Positions 6,539-14,688 of a stretch of 33,427 nt of DNA are shown here, in pieces. Each line of letters begins with the position of its first letter. The stretch's first letter is position 1. This DNA is from Bryobacterales bacterium (GTDB lineage: Bacteria > Acidobacteriota > Terriglobia > Bryobacterales > Bryobacteraceae). The stretch covers positions 1 to 33,427 of the forward strand of contig PLFE01000125.1 of the NCBI GenBank assembly GCA_003136675.1, read 5' to 3'. The notes below the pieces were generated by a model that was not told the DNA's origin, did no database searches, and saw nothing but the letters and a program-made list of their open reading frames with translations. Position numbers and translations under genes: made by a program.

Positions 6539-8113
6539 ATGAGCAGAATTTCCAAAGCATTCCTATTCGCGGCGGCTCCGCTGCTGGTCCACAGCGCGCT
6601 TGCCCAGACTGCGGTACTGACGTACCACGGCGACATTTTCCGAACGGGCGGGTACCGACAGGAGACGAAGCTAACCCCAACCAACGTGAACTCGACTACA
6701 TTCGGCAAGCTGTTTATCATGCCGGCCGACGGTTTGGTGGACGCGCAGCCCCTTTATGTTCCTGGTCTCAGTATTGCGAGCGTTACGCACAACGTTGTTT
6801 TCGTGGTTACCGAAAACGACACGGTTTATGCTTATGACGCGGATTCCTCCGGCGTGCCGCTCTGGCAGGTAAGCGTGCTCAAGAGTGGCGAGACGCCGTC
6901 GGATGATCGCGGCTGCGGTCAGATCACGCCGCAAATCGGTATTACTTCAACACCTGCAATCGACACAAGCGCGGGTCCACACGGGACCATGTATCTCGTG
7001 GCAATGAGCAAGGATTCATCTGGAAATTACCACCAACGGATCCATGCGCTGGATATCACAACCGGCGTGGAGGAATTCGGCGGGCCCGTTGACGTCTCGG
7101 CGACCTATCCGGGGAGCGGCGAGAACAGCTCGGGTGGAAAGGTTGTTTTCGATCCCGCCCAGTACGATGAACGCGCGGCATTGTTGATTTCTGGCGGGTC
7201 TGTAATCACCAGTTGGGGTTCGCACTGCGATGCCCAGCCCTACACCGGATGGGTGATGAGTTACAGCGAGACCTCGCTCGACCAGGTCAGTGTTCTCAAT
7301 GTCACGCCGAACGGCAGCGAAGGGGCTGTCTGGCAGAGTGGTAACGGGCCCGCTGCCGATGCGAGCGGAAACCTCTATCTTCTCGTTGCTAACGGGACAT
7401 TCGATACGACCTTGAACACGTCAGGCTTTCCGAATGAGGGAGATTACGGCAACGCTTTCGTCAAGATCTCGAACACGGGCAATAAGCTGGCGGTGGCGGA
7501 TTATTTCACGATGTTCAACACCGTGTCGGAATCGGACGCGGATGAAGACCTTGGATCTGGCGGAGAGATGCTGCTACCTGCGTTGACGAACGCTTCCGGG
7601 CAAACTGTCCAACTGGCGGTAGGGGCGGGGAAGGACACCAATATCTACGTCGTGAACCGGGCCAACATGGGCAAGTTCAATACTTCGTCGAATAACGTGT
7701 ATCAGGAGTTATCAGGGGTTCTTCCAGGCGGGGCATGGTCGTCGCCCGCTTACTTCGACGGACGGATCTATTATGGCGACGAGGGTGATAACATACGGAG
7801 CTTCGTCTGGCAGAGTGGCGCGTTCAAAGCCGGGAGTAAGTCGGCTCATGTATTCGGATATCCTGGAGCTACTCCAGCTGTGTCCTCTAACGGTAAGACC
7901 GACGGCATACTGTGGGCCACGGAGAATGTTTCTCCCGCCGTCCTTTGGGCCTACTCGGCTACTAACCTCGGCACGATGCTCTACAACAGCAGCCAAGCCG
8001 GGACGCGGGATAATTTTGGAAACGGCAACAAATTCATCACGCCCATGGTGGCGAACGGGAAAGTGTACGTAGGTACTCAAACAGGCGTCGGGGTGTTCGG
8101 CCTCCTTCCATAA
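6539..8113 (+). CDS. Secreted PQQ-like beta-propeller repeat protein
   Basis: A signal peptide is clear (residues 1-22, ending SALAQ), so the 524-residue protein is exported. The mature part is made of Gly/Asp-rich beta repeats with motifs such as VYAYDADSSG, IHALDITTG and NIYVVNRA, characteristic of pyrroloquinoline-quinone-like eight-bladed propellers. The opening after the signal (TYHGDIFRTGG and LTPTNVNSTTFGKLF) is a pattern I associate with many acidobacterial exported propellers. No PQQ-dehydrogenase catalytic Cys-Cys pair or haem motif is visible, so it is probably a binding or structural protein. It stands alone: 48 bp after glcD and closed by the hairpin at 8131-8160. Confidence 0.8.
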   Translation: MSRISKAFLFAAAPLLVHSALAQTAVLTYHGDIFRTGGYRQETKLTPTNVNSTTFGKLFIMPADGLVDAQPLYVPGLSIASVTHNVVFVVTENDTVYAYDADSSGVPLWQVSVLKSGETPSDDRGCGQITPQIGITSTPAIDTSAGPHGTMYLVAMSKDSSGNYHQRIHALDITTGVEEFGGPVDVSATYPGSGENSSGGKVVFDPAQYDERAALLISGGSVITSWGSHCDAQPYTGWVMSYSETSLDQVSVLNVTPNGSEGAVWQSGNGPAADASGNLYLLVANGTFDTTLNTSGFPNEGDYGNAFVKISNTGNKLAVADYFTMFNTVSESDADEDLGSGGEMLLPALTNASGQTVQLAVGAGKDTNIYVVNRANMGKFNTSSNNVYQELSGVLPGGAWSSPAYFDGRIYYGDEGDNIRSFVWQSGAFKAGSKSAHVFGYPGATPAVSSNGKTDGILWATENVSPAVLWAYSATNLGTMLYNSSQAGTRDNFGNGNKFITPMVANGKVYVGTQTGVGVFGLLP

Positions 8114-8130
8114 ATTCGGAACAAGAATAT

Positions 8131-8160
8131 TGCGGGCTAACCCTCGCCGGTTAGCCCGCA
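8131..8160. terminator. Bidirectional hairpin terminator between convergent genes
   Basis: TGCGGGCTAAC (8131-8141) and GTTAGCCCGCA (8150-8160) form a perfect 11-bp stem with an 8-base loop. It lies between the ends of the propeller gene (8113) and the small secreted protein gene (8185, minus). There is no long T run on either side, so it may work with Rho or by stem strength. Confidence 0.7.
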
Positions 8161-8184
8161 CCTGTGTTGTTACTGGGGTTAGAG

Positions 8185-8544
8185 TTACCGGGCGCTATGC
8201 CCCAACGGGAGCATGTGCGTCGGAGCTTCGCTCATTCGGATTTCAGTGAGCACGGCATCCTGGCCCGTCCGCTGGAACTTGAGTTCCGGTTTCGCGGTAA
8301 GTCCTTGTGCTCCTGGCGCCGTTACAAACATGACGCTTCCCGACCGTCCTTCGAGCAGGAATAATCCTCCCGCGTTTTCCTCGACGACTGTATACTCGCC
8401 AGCCGGCAGGTTTACTGTGCCGGCGCGGAACGCGAAGGGTATTGTGACCTTTACCTGACCCAGTTCATCGGCGAAAGCCGGAGCCACGGATGCGGCGGCG
8501 GCAAGCAGGCAAAGCACGAGCAGGCTAGTTTTTTTGTTGTTCAT
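8185..8544 (-). CDS. Small exported protein, acidobacterial 'LPAGEYTV' type
   Basis: The 119-residue product has a typical signal peptide (residues 1-25, ending APAFA) and a mature part of about 94 residues that is probably all beta. The segment VTIPFAFRAGTVNLPAGEYTV is a signature of a small secreted family that I know as abundant and uncharacterised in Acidobacteria. No catalytic residues stand out. The ATG at 8544 is supported by an AGGAGA ribosome binding site about 7 bases upstream. It is a single gene with its own upstream region (8545-8921) and shares the hairpin terminator with the convergent propeller gene. Confidence 0.75.
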   Translation of the reverse strand: MNNKKTSLLVLCLLAAAASVAPAFADELGQVKVTIPFAFRAGTVNLPAGEYTVVEENAGGLFLLEGRSGSVMFVTAPGAQGLTAKPELKFQRTGQDAVLTEIRMSEAPTHMLPLGHSAR

Positions 8545-8921
8545 TTAGGGTCTCCTTTTCCTAAGTACCTATTGTTGTTGACTGAGGGCGCGCAGCAACT
8601 GGCCCGCAGCTTACACACACCTCCGGTTCGAGTCGCTTTGTAATCGAGTCCGGTGTGTTCGTTTTTTGGAAGTTCGATTGGGGAACTTCCGTTCGTTAGG
8701 CTTCGGCGAGGAAGGTTGGCGGCCAACTACGTTGGCCTCGTGCTGATGCCGTTTACAAATCGTTCATAGGCATCAACATGTCCAAGTTAACAGATGGCGC
8801 TATCGGAAATCCAATTAGAAATTTGTATTTGAGCCATGGATGAGTAACCGTAAACTCATGTTTCTAATGCATTTCTCTTAATATCATGAAGCCTCTTGCG
8901 CGTGCTCGATAGAATCGAAGG
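8545..8921. other. Divergent intergenic region with an inverted repeat
   Basis: This 377-bp gap separates the small secreted protein gene (minus) from thiO (plus). It has no convincing gene: the 61-codon minus-strand frame in its left part shows no family features. It holds GGAAGTTC (8668-8675) and GAACTTCC (8683-8690), a perfect 8-bp inverted repeat with a 7-bp spacer, and overlapping short GTTGG/CCAAC repeats near 8716-8736. The right 150 bp is distinctly AT-richer than the rest, as expected of a promoter region for thiO. Confidence 0.5.
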
Positions 8922-10001
8922 GTGGCGACAAGTCCCAGGGTTCAAGTGATTGGCGGCGGCATCATTGGGATGTCCATCGCCTGGCAGCTTTCGAAAAGCG
9001 GCGCCGGGGTTACCGTCTTTGAAGCAGGAAGAGTGGGGAACGAAGCCAGTTGGGCCGGAGCGGGGATGCTTGCTCCCGGTGGTGAACTCAGTGAGCGCGA
9101 CCGGCTGTTTGATCTCGCGATGGAAAGCCAGCGCATCTATCCCGGCTATGTGGCGGAGCTTTCGCGCGAAAGCGGCGTGGCGATTGATTACCGAGAGTGC
9201 GGAGCGTTTTCTCTGGCTTACTCGGAAAGCGAAGCCGAAGATTTGCGGTCTTTGGCGACGAAGCAGAACTTGATGGGGATCTACTCGGAGCAGTTTTCGC
9301 CGGGCCGCGTTCCAGGCGTTCGCGCGGGCGCGTTGGCCGCGCAATACTATCCGGGAGATGCGGTTGTTAACCCGCGGGATCTGATGCGCGCGCTAGTTGT
9401 CGCTTGCCGGCGCGCGAACGTCACGCTCCGCGAATTGGAACCGATTCGAGAAGTCGCGGAGCGCTGCGAATTTGATGGCACAGTCCTGGCCGCGGGTGCG
9501 TGGAGCGATCAAGTCAAGGTGGTAATTGCCGGCGATCTCGTCAGTCTTCCCACTGTGATTCCCGTGCGAGGACATTTGATTTCGTTTGACCTCACTGGGG
9601 CCGGGGATGACCCCGCGCTCTGTGATGTGATGGTGCGTCACAATCATACGTACTTACTGCGCCGCTGGGGTAACACGATCGTCGCGGGTGCGACCACGGA
9701 GCACTGCGGGTTCGACCGCGCAATCGACGGGCGCGTGGCGGAAGAGTTGGCGGCGAGCGCAGCGGAATTGATGCCTGCTCTCTCCAACCGGGGCTACTCC
9801 GCTTGGACCGGCTTCCGCCCGGGCACTCCCGGTGGACAGCCATGTATCGAAAGGTTAGGTGATTCTTCCATCTGGCTGGCCTACGGGCACTACCGGAATG
9901 GGATTCTGCTGGCCCCCGTGACGGCGCAGCTCATCGCGGCCGGGATCAATCAGGCCAGTTCGCAAATGGGCTCACCTTTGCCAGCCGGGCTTCGGCGATA
10001 A
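8922..10001 (+). CDS. thiO: Glycine oxidase ThiO-type FAD-dependent oxidoreductase
   Basis: ThiO oxidises glycine to iminoacetate for the thiazole part of thiamin. The 359-residue protein is a DAO-superfamily flavoenzyme: the dinucleotide-binding loop is VIGGGIIG (residues 9-16), followed by the acidic end of strand 2 (VFEAG) and EASWAGAGMLAPGGE, typical of ThiO. The C-terminal part has TGFRPGTPGGQPCIE and the FAD-contacting YGHYRNGILLAP. The GTG start at 8922 directly follows GAAGG, so translation initiation may be atypical. No other thi gene is adjacent. Its last 56 bp overlap the convergent HipA-like gene. Other amine or amino acid oxidases of the same fold are possible but less likely. 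Confidence 0.85.
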   Translation: MATSPRVQVIGGGIIGMSIAWQLSKSGAGVTVFEAGRVGNEASWAGAGMLAPGGELSERDRLFDLAMESQRIYPGYVAELSRESGVAIDYRECGAFSLAYSESEAEDLRSLATKQNLMGIYSEQFSPGRVPGVRAGALAAQYYPGDAVVNPRDLMRALVVACRRANVTLRELEPIREVAERCEFDGTVLAAGAWSDQVKVVIAGDLVSLPTVIPVRGHLISFDLTGAGDDPALCDVMVRHNHTYLLRRWGNTIVAGATTEHCGFDRAIDGRVAEELAASAAELMPALSNRGYSAWTGFRPGTPGGQPCIERLGDSSIWLAYGHYRNGILLAPVTAQLIAAGINQASSQMGSPLPAGLRR

Positions 10002-10782
10002 GATCGGGAACCCGTTTCCTCCGGCGCATCAGGTCTTCCAGTAACTGCTCCAGACGGTCTTCATCGCCAGCCAGCCACTCGGGGGGAATTTGCCGAAGCG
10101 CCTGGTCCACCACGTGCTCCGGAAAGTGCACAATGCGGTCGAGGCCCGGCTGAAAGTCTTTGAACGAGCGAATGGAGTTATAGACCATCTTGCGCGTGTA
10201 GAGGCCCTGCACAGGTGAACTGATGAACTCCCAATGCGGCCCGTTGAAGACGTAGCCGTGGTCGATCATCTGGGCGACGAAACCCATCTTGCGCGGATTT
10301 GCTTCCGCGCCAGGCAGCCATTGGTTGATCTGAGCGCGAAAGAAGATCGATTGCCGGCTATCCGCGTTCCCCATCCATTTGTCGAAAGCGAGGGTGCTGA
10401 TAAATTCGTGCACGTTGTGAACCTGACTCAGCAATTGATCGGGCACAAAGTCGTAAATGGTTAACAGCGTAGGATTGCCGGGATATTTCGACCCGAAGTG
10501 CCAGCCGGGTTCGGGAAGCACCGCCTGCGTGCCCAGTTGCATTGCGCATTCGGGGAACTGCTCAATGAAAGCGCCGGTCACTTCGACGATTGCGGTTTCG
10601 GGACTCGAAATCTGCAAGTACTTCAGCAGCACCGAAGAGATGAGTTCGTTCGAGAGGATGCGCCGGTGCTGGGGATTGCCGGCATACTTCACCACATAGA
10701 AATTGCCGTCGTCGCATTCGATGAGGTGGCTTTGGGCTCCCCCGCGCATCTTCCTGACGTGCCGGAGTGCTCGAACGGGCAT
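9946..10782 (-). CDS. HipA-like kinase-domain protein
   Basis: The 278-residue protein has features of the stand-alone HipA-like kinase family: a VVKYAG segment with Lys32 and a downstream Glu46 as the ATP-binding pair, a catalytic-loop-like DKWMGNADSRQ (Asp134, Asn139, Asp141) and a metal-binding IDHGYVF (Asp174). It is shorter than true HipA (about 440 residues) and lacks an adjacent HipB-type DNA-binding antitoxin, so a toxin role is not supported. It follows the MFS transporter gene by 6 bp on the same strand and is probably co-transcribed. The C-terminus is basic (MRRRKR). Its 3' end overlaps thiO by 56 bp. Confidence 0.72.
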   Translation of the reverse strand: MPVRALRHVRKMRGGAQSHLIECDDGNFYVVKYAGNPQHRRILSNELISSVLLKYLQISSPETAIVEVTGAFIEQFPECAMQLGTQAVLPEPGWHFGSKYPGNPTLLTIYDFVPDQLLSQVHNVHEFISTLAFDKWMGNADSRQSIFFRAQINQWLPGAEANPRKMGFVAQMIDHGYVFNGPHWEFISSPVQGLYTRKMVYNSIRSFKDFQPGLDRIVHFPEHVVDQALRQIPPEWLAGDEDRLEQLLEDLMRRRKRVPDLIAEARLAKVSPFANWPD

Positions 10783-10788
10783 GTGAGA

Positions 10789-12099
10789 TCACATTATGGC
10801 AGGGTGCGCCCGACGCCAGTCGACAGGCTCAACTCGTTTCACAATCCAGAGGTAGCTGACTGCCCCCAGAACGAGGAAACCGGCGGCGATCACGAACGCT
10901 GTGAAGTAATCGCCGTGGCTGCGTTTCACAAGCCATCCGGTGAGCACCGGGCCGAGCATTCCAGGGAGATTTCCGAGTGCGTTCTGGATGCCGGTCCATT
11001 TCCCCGCGGCCAGCGGTCCCGCGAGGGTCTGAGTGACCGCCCAGACATTCGAGGAATAGATTCCGAAGCTGGACCAGGCAATGGTCAACAGGACCAGCGA
11101 CAGGCCATTGTCTTTTATCAGCATGGCCGGCACGATCAGAGTGGCCAGCAGCAGGCCGCTTACGGTGAATAACTTGCGCACAAAGTTGGTGGAAGCGCCC
11201 CTGGCGATGAGCCTGTCCGAAACCCATCCGCCGCAAATCGATACGGCGGCGACGCCCCAGAACGGAGCGGACCCCAGGATCGACATCTCCCGGTGGGTGA
11301 GGTGCCGCTGATTTTCGAAATACGGGGGAAGCCACAGCATGATGAAATACCAGGCGTAATTGCTGGCCATGAGCCCGATCACAGTTCCCCAGAAGGACCT
11401 CAGGCGCAAGAGCGAGGCAATGCTGGGAGATTCCGCGGGCGTCTTGACCTGGGTCTCCACTGGGGCGTTCTCAATCGGAGCGGCGACAATCCACGAACGC
11501 CGCGCCATCCATGTCCAGGGAATGAGCCAGAGCGTGCTGAAGGCGCCCATGCCAATAAAGAACGCGCGCCAACCAAACTCTCCAATAAGAAGGCCGCCCA
11601 CCAGGACGCCGACCGCAGGCCCGGCTTTGCAGCCGGCATCTATCAATCCGTTGGCCAGCCCGCGCTGCTCCTCGCGAAAGGATGCCGCGAGAATCCGGGA
11701 ATACGAGGGGTACGCGACCGATTCGCCCGCGCCCAGAACCAGGCGCAGCGCAAGGAGAGATCCGATGCCGCCCGCAAACCCGCTAGCCATCATGGCGAGC
11801 GACCACAGCAGGTATCCCGCGCCGTAGACCACGCTGACCGACCAGCGATCGGCCAGCCAGCCGGAAGCGATCTGGAGCGGCGCGTAGGTCCAGAAGAAGG
11901 CGGCAAAGACGACGCCGAGCTGCGCCGGGTCGATGTTGAGATCGCGGATGAGACCTTTCTGGCCGACGGAAAGGCTACCCCTATCCGCGTAGTTGATGCC
12001 GATCGAGAGCACGAGCATCCCCACCAGCGCCCACTGCTGGGTGCTCAAGCCCTTCGGATCAACGCGCGCCGGATTCGCCGCCATGTTCGATGCTGCCAC
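10789..12099 (-). CDS. MFS transporter, anion:cation symporter (ACS) type
   Basis: This 436-residue protein has twelve predicted transmembrane helices in two halves with a central polar loop (about residues 210-235). The first helix carries NYADRGSLSV and loop 2-3 has GWLADRW, both typical of the anion:cation symporter branch that takes up hexuronates, glucarate, phthalate or similar organic anions with protons. The substrate cannot be read from the sequence. The start is GTG at 12099; an ATG five codons in (12084) is an alternative. The downstream HipA-like gene begins 6 bp after the stop, suggesting one transcript. Confidence 0.85.
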   Translation of the reverse strand: MAASNMAANPARVDPKGLSTQQWALVGMLVLSIGINYADRGSLSVGQKGLIRDLNIDPAQLGVVFAAFFWTYAPLQIASGWLADRWSVSVVYGAGYLLWSLAMMASGFAGGIGSLLALRLVLGAGESVAYPSYSRILAASFREEQRGLANGLIDAGCKAGPAVGVLVGGLLIGEFGWRAFFIGMGAFSTLWLIPWTWMARRSWIVAAPIENAPVETQVKTPAESPSIASLLRLRSFWGTVIGLMASNYAWYFIMLWLPPYFENQRHLTHREMSILGSAPFWGVAAVSICGGWVSDRLIARGASTNFVRKLFTVSGLLLATLIVPAMLIKDNGLSLVLLTIAWSSFGIYSSNVWAVTQTLAGPLAAGKWTGIQNALGNLPGMLGPVLTGWLVKRSHGDYFTAFVIAAGFLVLGAVSYLWIVKRVEPVDWRRAHPAIM

Positions 12100-12160
12100 G
12101 GCGGTTATCTTATCGTATGAGGCTGAAGGCTGCGGCTTGCTGCGGTATTATGACGATAGT

Positions 12161-12235
12161 GGCGCGGTAGCCAAGTGGTAAGGCCAAGGTCTGCAAAACC
12201 TTTATTCGTCGGTTCAATTCCGACCCGCGCCTCCA
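12161..12235 (+). tRNA. tRNA-Cys (anticodon GCA)
   Basis: The cloverleaf is complete: acceptor GGCGCGG (12161-12167) pairs with CCGCGCC (12225-12231); the anticodon stem AAGGT/ACCTT encloses loop CTGCAAA with anticodon GCA; the T arm is GTCGG-TTCAATT-CCGAC. The discriminator base is T and the CCA end is encoded (12233-12235). A TATTAT -10-like box at 12146-12151 ends 9 bp before the mature 5' end. Confidence 0.95.
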
Positions 12236-12293
12236 AAACCAAGACCTCCGGACCATTGCTCGATTTCATGGGTCCCGGCCCGACCGACTTTCA

Positions 12294-12719
12294 TCAGGCC
12301 CAACCGATCCGGTGACTACCACTTGCGGCGCCTGATTCCGAGCGGGCGGCAAGCGAGTGCTTCAACAGGACTTCCCTCACTTTGGCGAGCAGTTCGGCCG
12401 CGCTGAACGGTTTGGGGAAGACTTCAAAGTCTTTCAGCGCCTCCCGATTTTGAAGATGGATATCATCGAGCAGGCCGCCGACCATGAGAACCGGGATTCC
12501 CGGACATGCGTTTCGTAGAAAAACAGCAGCGTCATAGCCGGAAATGCTCTCGGTGTAGTGGCGAACCATCAATAGATCTGGTTTTAGCCGCTTCAACCAA
12601 TCCTCGGCGGTCCCGACATCGCCCGCGGACTCCACATAATATCCTTCGCTCTCCAGCGCTTTGCAGATGACCCTGCGGATATCCGGATCGGACGCGAGAA
12701 ACAAAATCGTTTGAGACAT
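12294..12719 (-). CDS. Atypical receiver-domain protein without phosphoacceptor Asp
   Basis: The 141-residue protein is a single CheY-like receiver domain. Acidic residues Asp11 and Asp13 after strand 1 and the conserved Lys103 in FPKPF are kept. The phosphoacceptor position after strand 3 (normally PDLVLLD) reads PDLLMVR, so Arg53 replaces Asp, and the switch Thr/Ser after strand 4 is Gly81 (VLMVGG). It therefore should not be phosphorylated in the standard way and may act as a constitutive or ligand-tuned protein-binding module. The C-terminal 20 residues are a Ser/Ala-rich tail. It starts 10 bp after ackA and is the last gene of the glycolytic operon. Confidence 0.8.
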   Translation of the reverse strand: MSQTILFLASDPDIRRVICKALESEGYYVESAGDVGTAEDWLKRLKPDLLMVRHYTESISGYDAAVFLRNACPGIPVLMVGGLLDDIHLQNREALKDFEVFPKPFSAAELLAKVREVLLKHSLAARSESGAASGSHRIGWA

Positions 12720-12729
12720 AGCTTTGATT

Positions 12730-13914
12730 TCAACTCAGATGCAGGACGCGCGCGACCGATCGCGCGATCATCAATTCCTCGTTCGTGCGGATGACACGCA
12801 CCTTGACGCGGCCCGAATGCAGCGAGATCACGGGTGCATTCTTCGCATTCCGCGCGTCGTTGATGCTGACTCCGAGGAATCCGAGTCCCTGGCAGATCCG
12901 CTGCCGGATCAGCGGTGAGTTCTCCCCGATGCCAGCGGAGAAGACGAGTGTATCGAGACCGCCAAGAACCGCGGCAAACGACCCAATCCATTTCCTGGCC
13001 TGGTAGCAAAACAGATCCAGCGCCTCCCCGGCGCGAGCATCTGTGGCTTCACTGGCGGACAAGTCGCGCACGTCGGAACTGGTGCCGGAAACACCCAGTA
13101 GCCCGGAATCGTGGTTCACCATCTGCTGAAATTTCTTTGCGGTCATTTTCTCGGTGCGGGACAGAAAGTAAACCAACCCGGGATCCAGATCGCCTGACCG
13201 GGTACTCATCACGAGTCCCGATGTGGAAGTGAATCCCATGCTGGTGTCCAAACTCTTCCCGCGGCGGACGGCCGCCATGCTCGCGCCATTACCAAGGTGC
13301 GCGAGGATCACCCGGCCCTGAGCGGCCGCGGGGTCGAGACGGCGGAGTTCCTCCATCAGAAATGTATAGGAGATGCCGTGGAAGCCGTAACGCTCGATGC
13401 CCTTGGCAAAGTATCGGCGCGGGAGCGGGAGTAACTTGGCGACCATTGGCATACCGCGGTGAAATGCGGTGTCGAAGCAAGCCACCTGTGGCAATTTCGG
13501 ATGTTTCCGGGATATGGACTCGATGAGCTCGATCTCAAGCGGCAAGTGATCCGGGTCATAACTTGTCAAGCGCCGTAAGTCCGCGAGAAGTTTTCGGGTG
13601 ACCCGTTCGGGTTCGGAATGGTTCATGCCTTGCACCACGCGGTGTCCGACGGCCTTGACGTCTGAAAAGCCGGGCTGAGAGTTGAGCCACTCCAAAAGAA
13701 AATCGGCAGCCTTCCTGTGATTAGTAGCGGCATGTGGAAGCGGAACCGGCCGCGCTCCGGGCGCATGGGTGACACTCAGGTTTGTGCCTTTGAGCCCGAT
13801 GCGGCCGATCATTCCGCCAAGACGAAGCTTTTCACCCGACTCGTAAACCGCGAACCGGATGCTCGACGACCCACCATTGATGGTGAGCACGCAGGGCGGA
13901 GCCGCTTTCATCAC
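12730..13914 (-). CDS. ackA: Acetate kinase
   Basis: Acetate kinase interconverts acetyl phosphate plus ADP with acetate plus ATP. The 394-residue protein has the family length and motifs: LTINGGSSSIRF at residues 10-21, DTAFHRGMP, YGFHGISY, HLGNGASMAAV, STRSGDLDPG and FSAGIGENS. The GTG at 13914 overlaps the tpiA stop (GTGA); an ATG one codon later is equally possible. No phosphotransacetylase or phosphoketolase gene is in the window, so the acetyl phosphate source is elsewhere. Its place behind fba and tpiA suggests ATP production from sugar-derived acetyl phosphate. Confidence 0.95.
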   Translation of the reverse strand: MMKAAPPCVLTINGGSSSIRFAVYESGEKLRLGGMIGRIGLKGTNLSVTHAPGARPVPLPHAATNHRKAADFLLEWLNSQPGFSDVKAVGHRVVQGMNHSEPERVTRKLLADLRRLTSYDPDHLPLEIELIESISRKHPKLPQVACFDTAFHRGMPMVAKLLPLPRRYFAKGIERYGFHGISYTFLMEELRRLDPAAAQGRVILAHLGNGASMAAVRRGKSLDTSMGFTSTSGLVMSTRSGDLDPGLVYFLSRTEKMTAKKFQQMVNHDSGLLGVSGTSSDVRDLSASEATDARAGEALDLFCYQARKWIGSFAAVLGGLDTLVFSAGIGENSPLIRQRICQGLGFLGVSINDARNAKNAPVISLHSGRVKVRVIRTNEELMIARSVARVLHLS

Positions 13915-14675
13915 GCGTGACCAGCGTGAACGTCGGTTTGAAAATTTACGAGTTCCGCGAAGCTGACCGGGTCGAGACTCGCGCCCCCCACGAGAAATCC
14001 GTCGATCTCAGGCTCCGCCAGGAGTTTCCCGGCATTGTCAGGCTTTACGCTGCCGCCATAGAGAATGCGGAGCTGATTCGCCGCCGCAGCCCCGAAACGT
14101 TCCTTCGCCTGAGCGCGGATACATTGATGAGCGTCAGCCGCCACGGCAGGCGTCGCGGTCTCGCCGTCGCCGATGGCCCAGACCGGCTCGTAACCGATAA
14201 CGATCGCCGCGAACTGCTCATCGGAGAGCCCCGCGATCCCGCCCCGGAATTGCTCGGCGAGCGTGGCTGCGGCGTTCTTTTCCTGACGCTCCCCGACGCA
14301 GACGATCGGCGTGAGCCCGGCATCAAACGCTGCGACGGTTTTCTTCAAAACGCCGGCATCGGTTTCGCCGAAGTAACGGCGGCGCTCGCTATGGCCGACG
14401 ATGACGTGGGAGCAGCCCGCGGCTTTGATCATGGGGCCGGAGATTTCGCCGGTGAACGCGCCCTCCTTCTCCCAGTAGAGATTCTGCGCGCCAATCCGGA
14501 CTCTGGTGCCACGGCCCGCGGCGACGGCGGTTTCCACGTCGAGAAACGACGGGCAGATCACGATTTCGCAGTGCACGGCGCTTTCAACCAGAGGTAGAAA
14601 ACTCCGGAAGAAAGACGTGGTTCCGGCGGGGTTCTTGTGCATCTTCCAGTTCGCCGCGATGAGAGGAATGCGCAT
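13911..14675 (-). CDS. tpiA: Triosephosphate isomerase
   Basis: TpiA interconverts dihydroxyacetone phosphate and glyceraldehyde 3-phosphate. The 254-residue protein has the catalytic residues Lys11 (NWKM), His95 (GHSERR) and Glu163 (GYEPVWAIG), and the phosphate-binding YGGSV loop. The mobile loop 6, usually AIGTGKTA, reads AIGDGETA, a Thr-to-Asp and Lys-to-Glu change in the hinge that makes the lid more acidic; the catalytic set itself is complete. The ATG at 14675 has a GGAG ribosome binding site about 8 bases upstream and lies 13 bp after the aldolase gene. Its stop overlaps ackA. Confidence 0.95.
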   Translation of the reverse strand: MRIPLIAANWKMHKNPAGTTSFFRSFLPLVESAVHCEIVICPSFLDVETAVAAGRGTRVRIGAQNLYWEKEGAFTGEISGPMIKAAGCSHVIVGHSERRRYFGETDAGVLKKTVAAFDAGLTPIVCVGERQEKNAAATLAEQFRGGIAGLSDEQFAAIVIGYEPVWAIGDGETATPAVAADAHQCIRAQAKERFGAAAANQLRILYGGSVKPDNAGKLLAEPEIDGFLVGGASLDPVSFAELVNFQTDVHAGHA

Positions 14676-14688
14676 GGTTCAACTCCGC

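Noticed and set aside
8541..8726. 61-aa minus-strand frame upstream of the small secreted protein
   Set aside because: No recognisable features, and it runs through the ribosome binding site and promoter region of the downstream gene.
12236..12293. Possible terminator CCGGACC...GGTCCCGG after the tRNA and receiver genes
   Set aside because: The arms do not pair without gaps and no T run follows.
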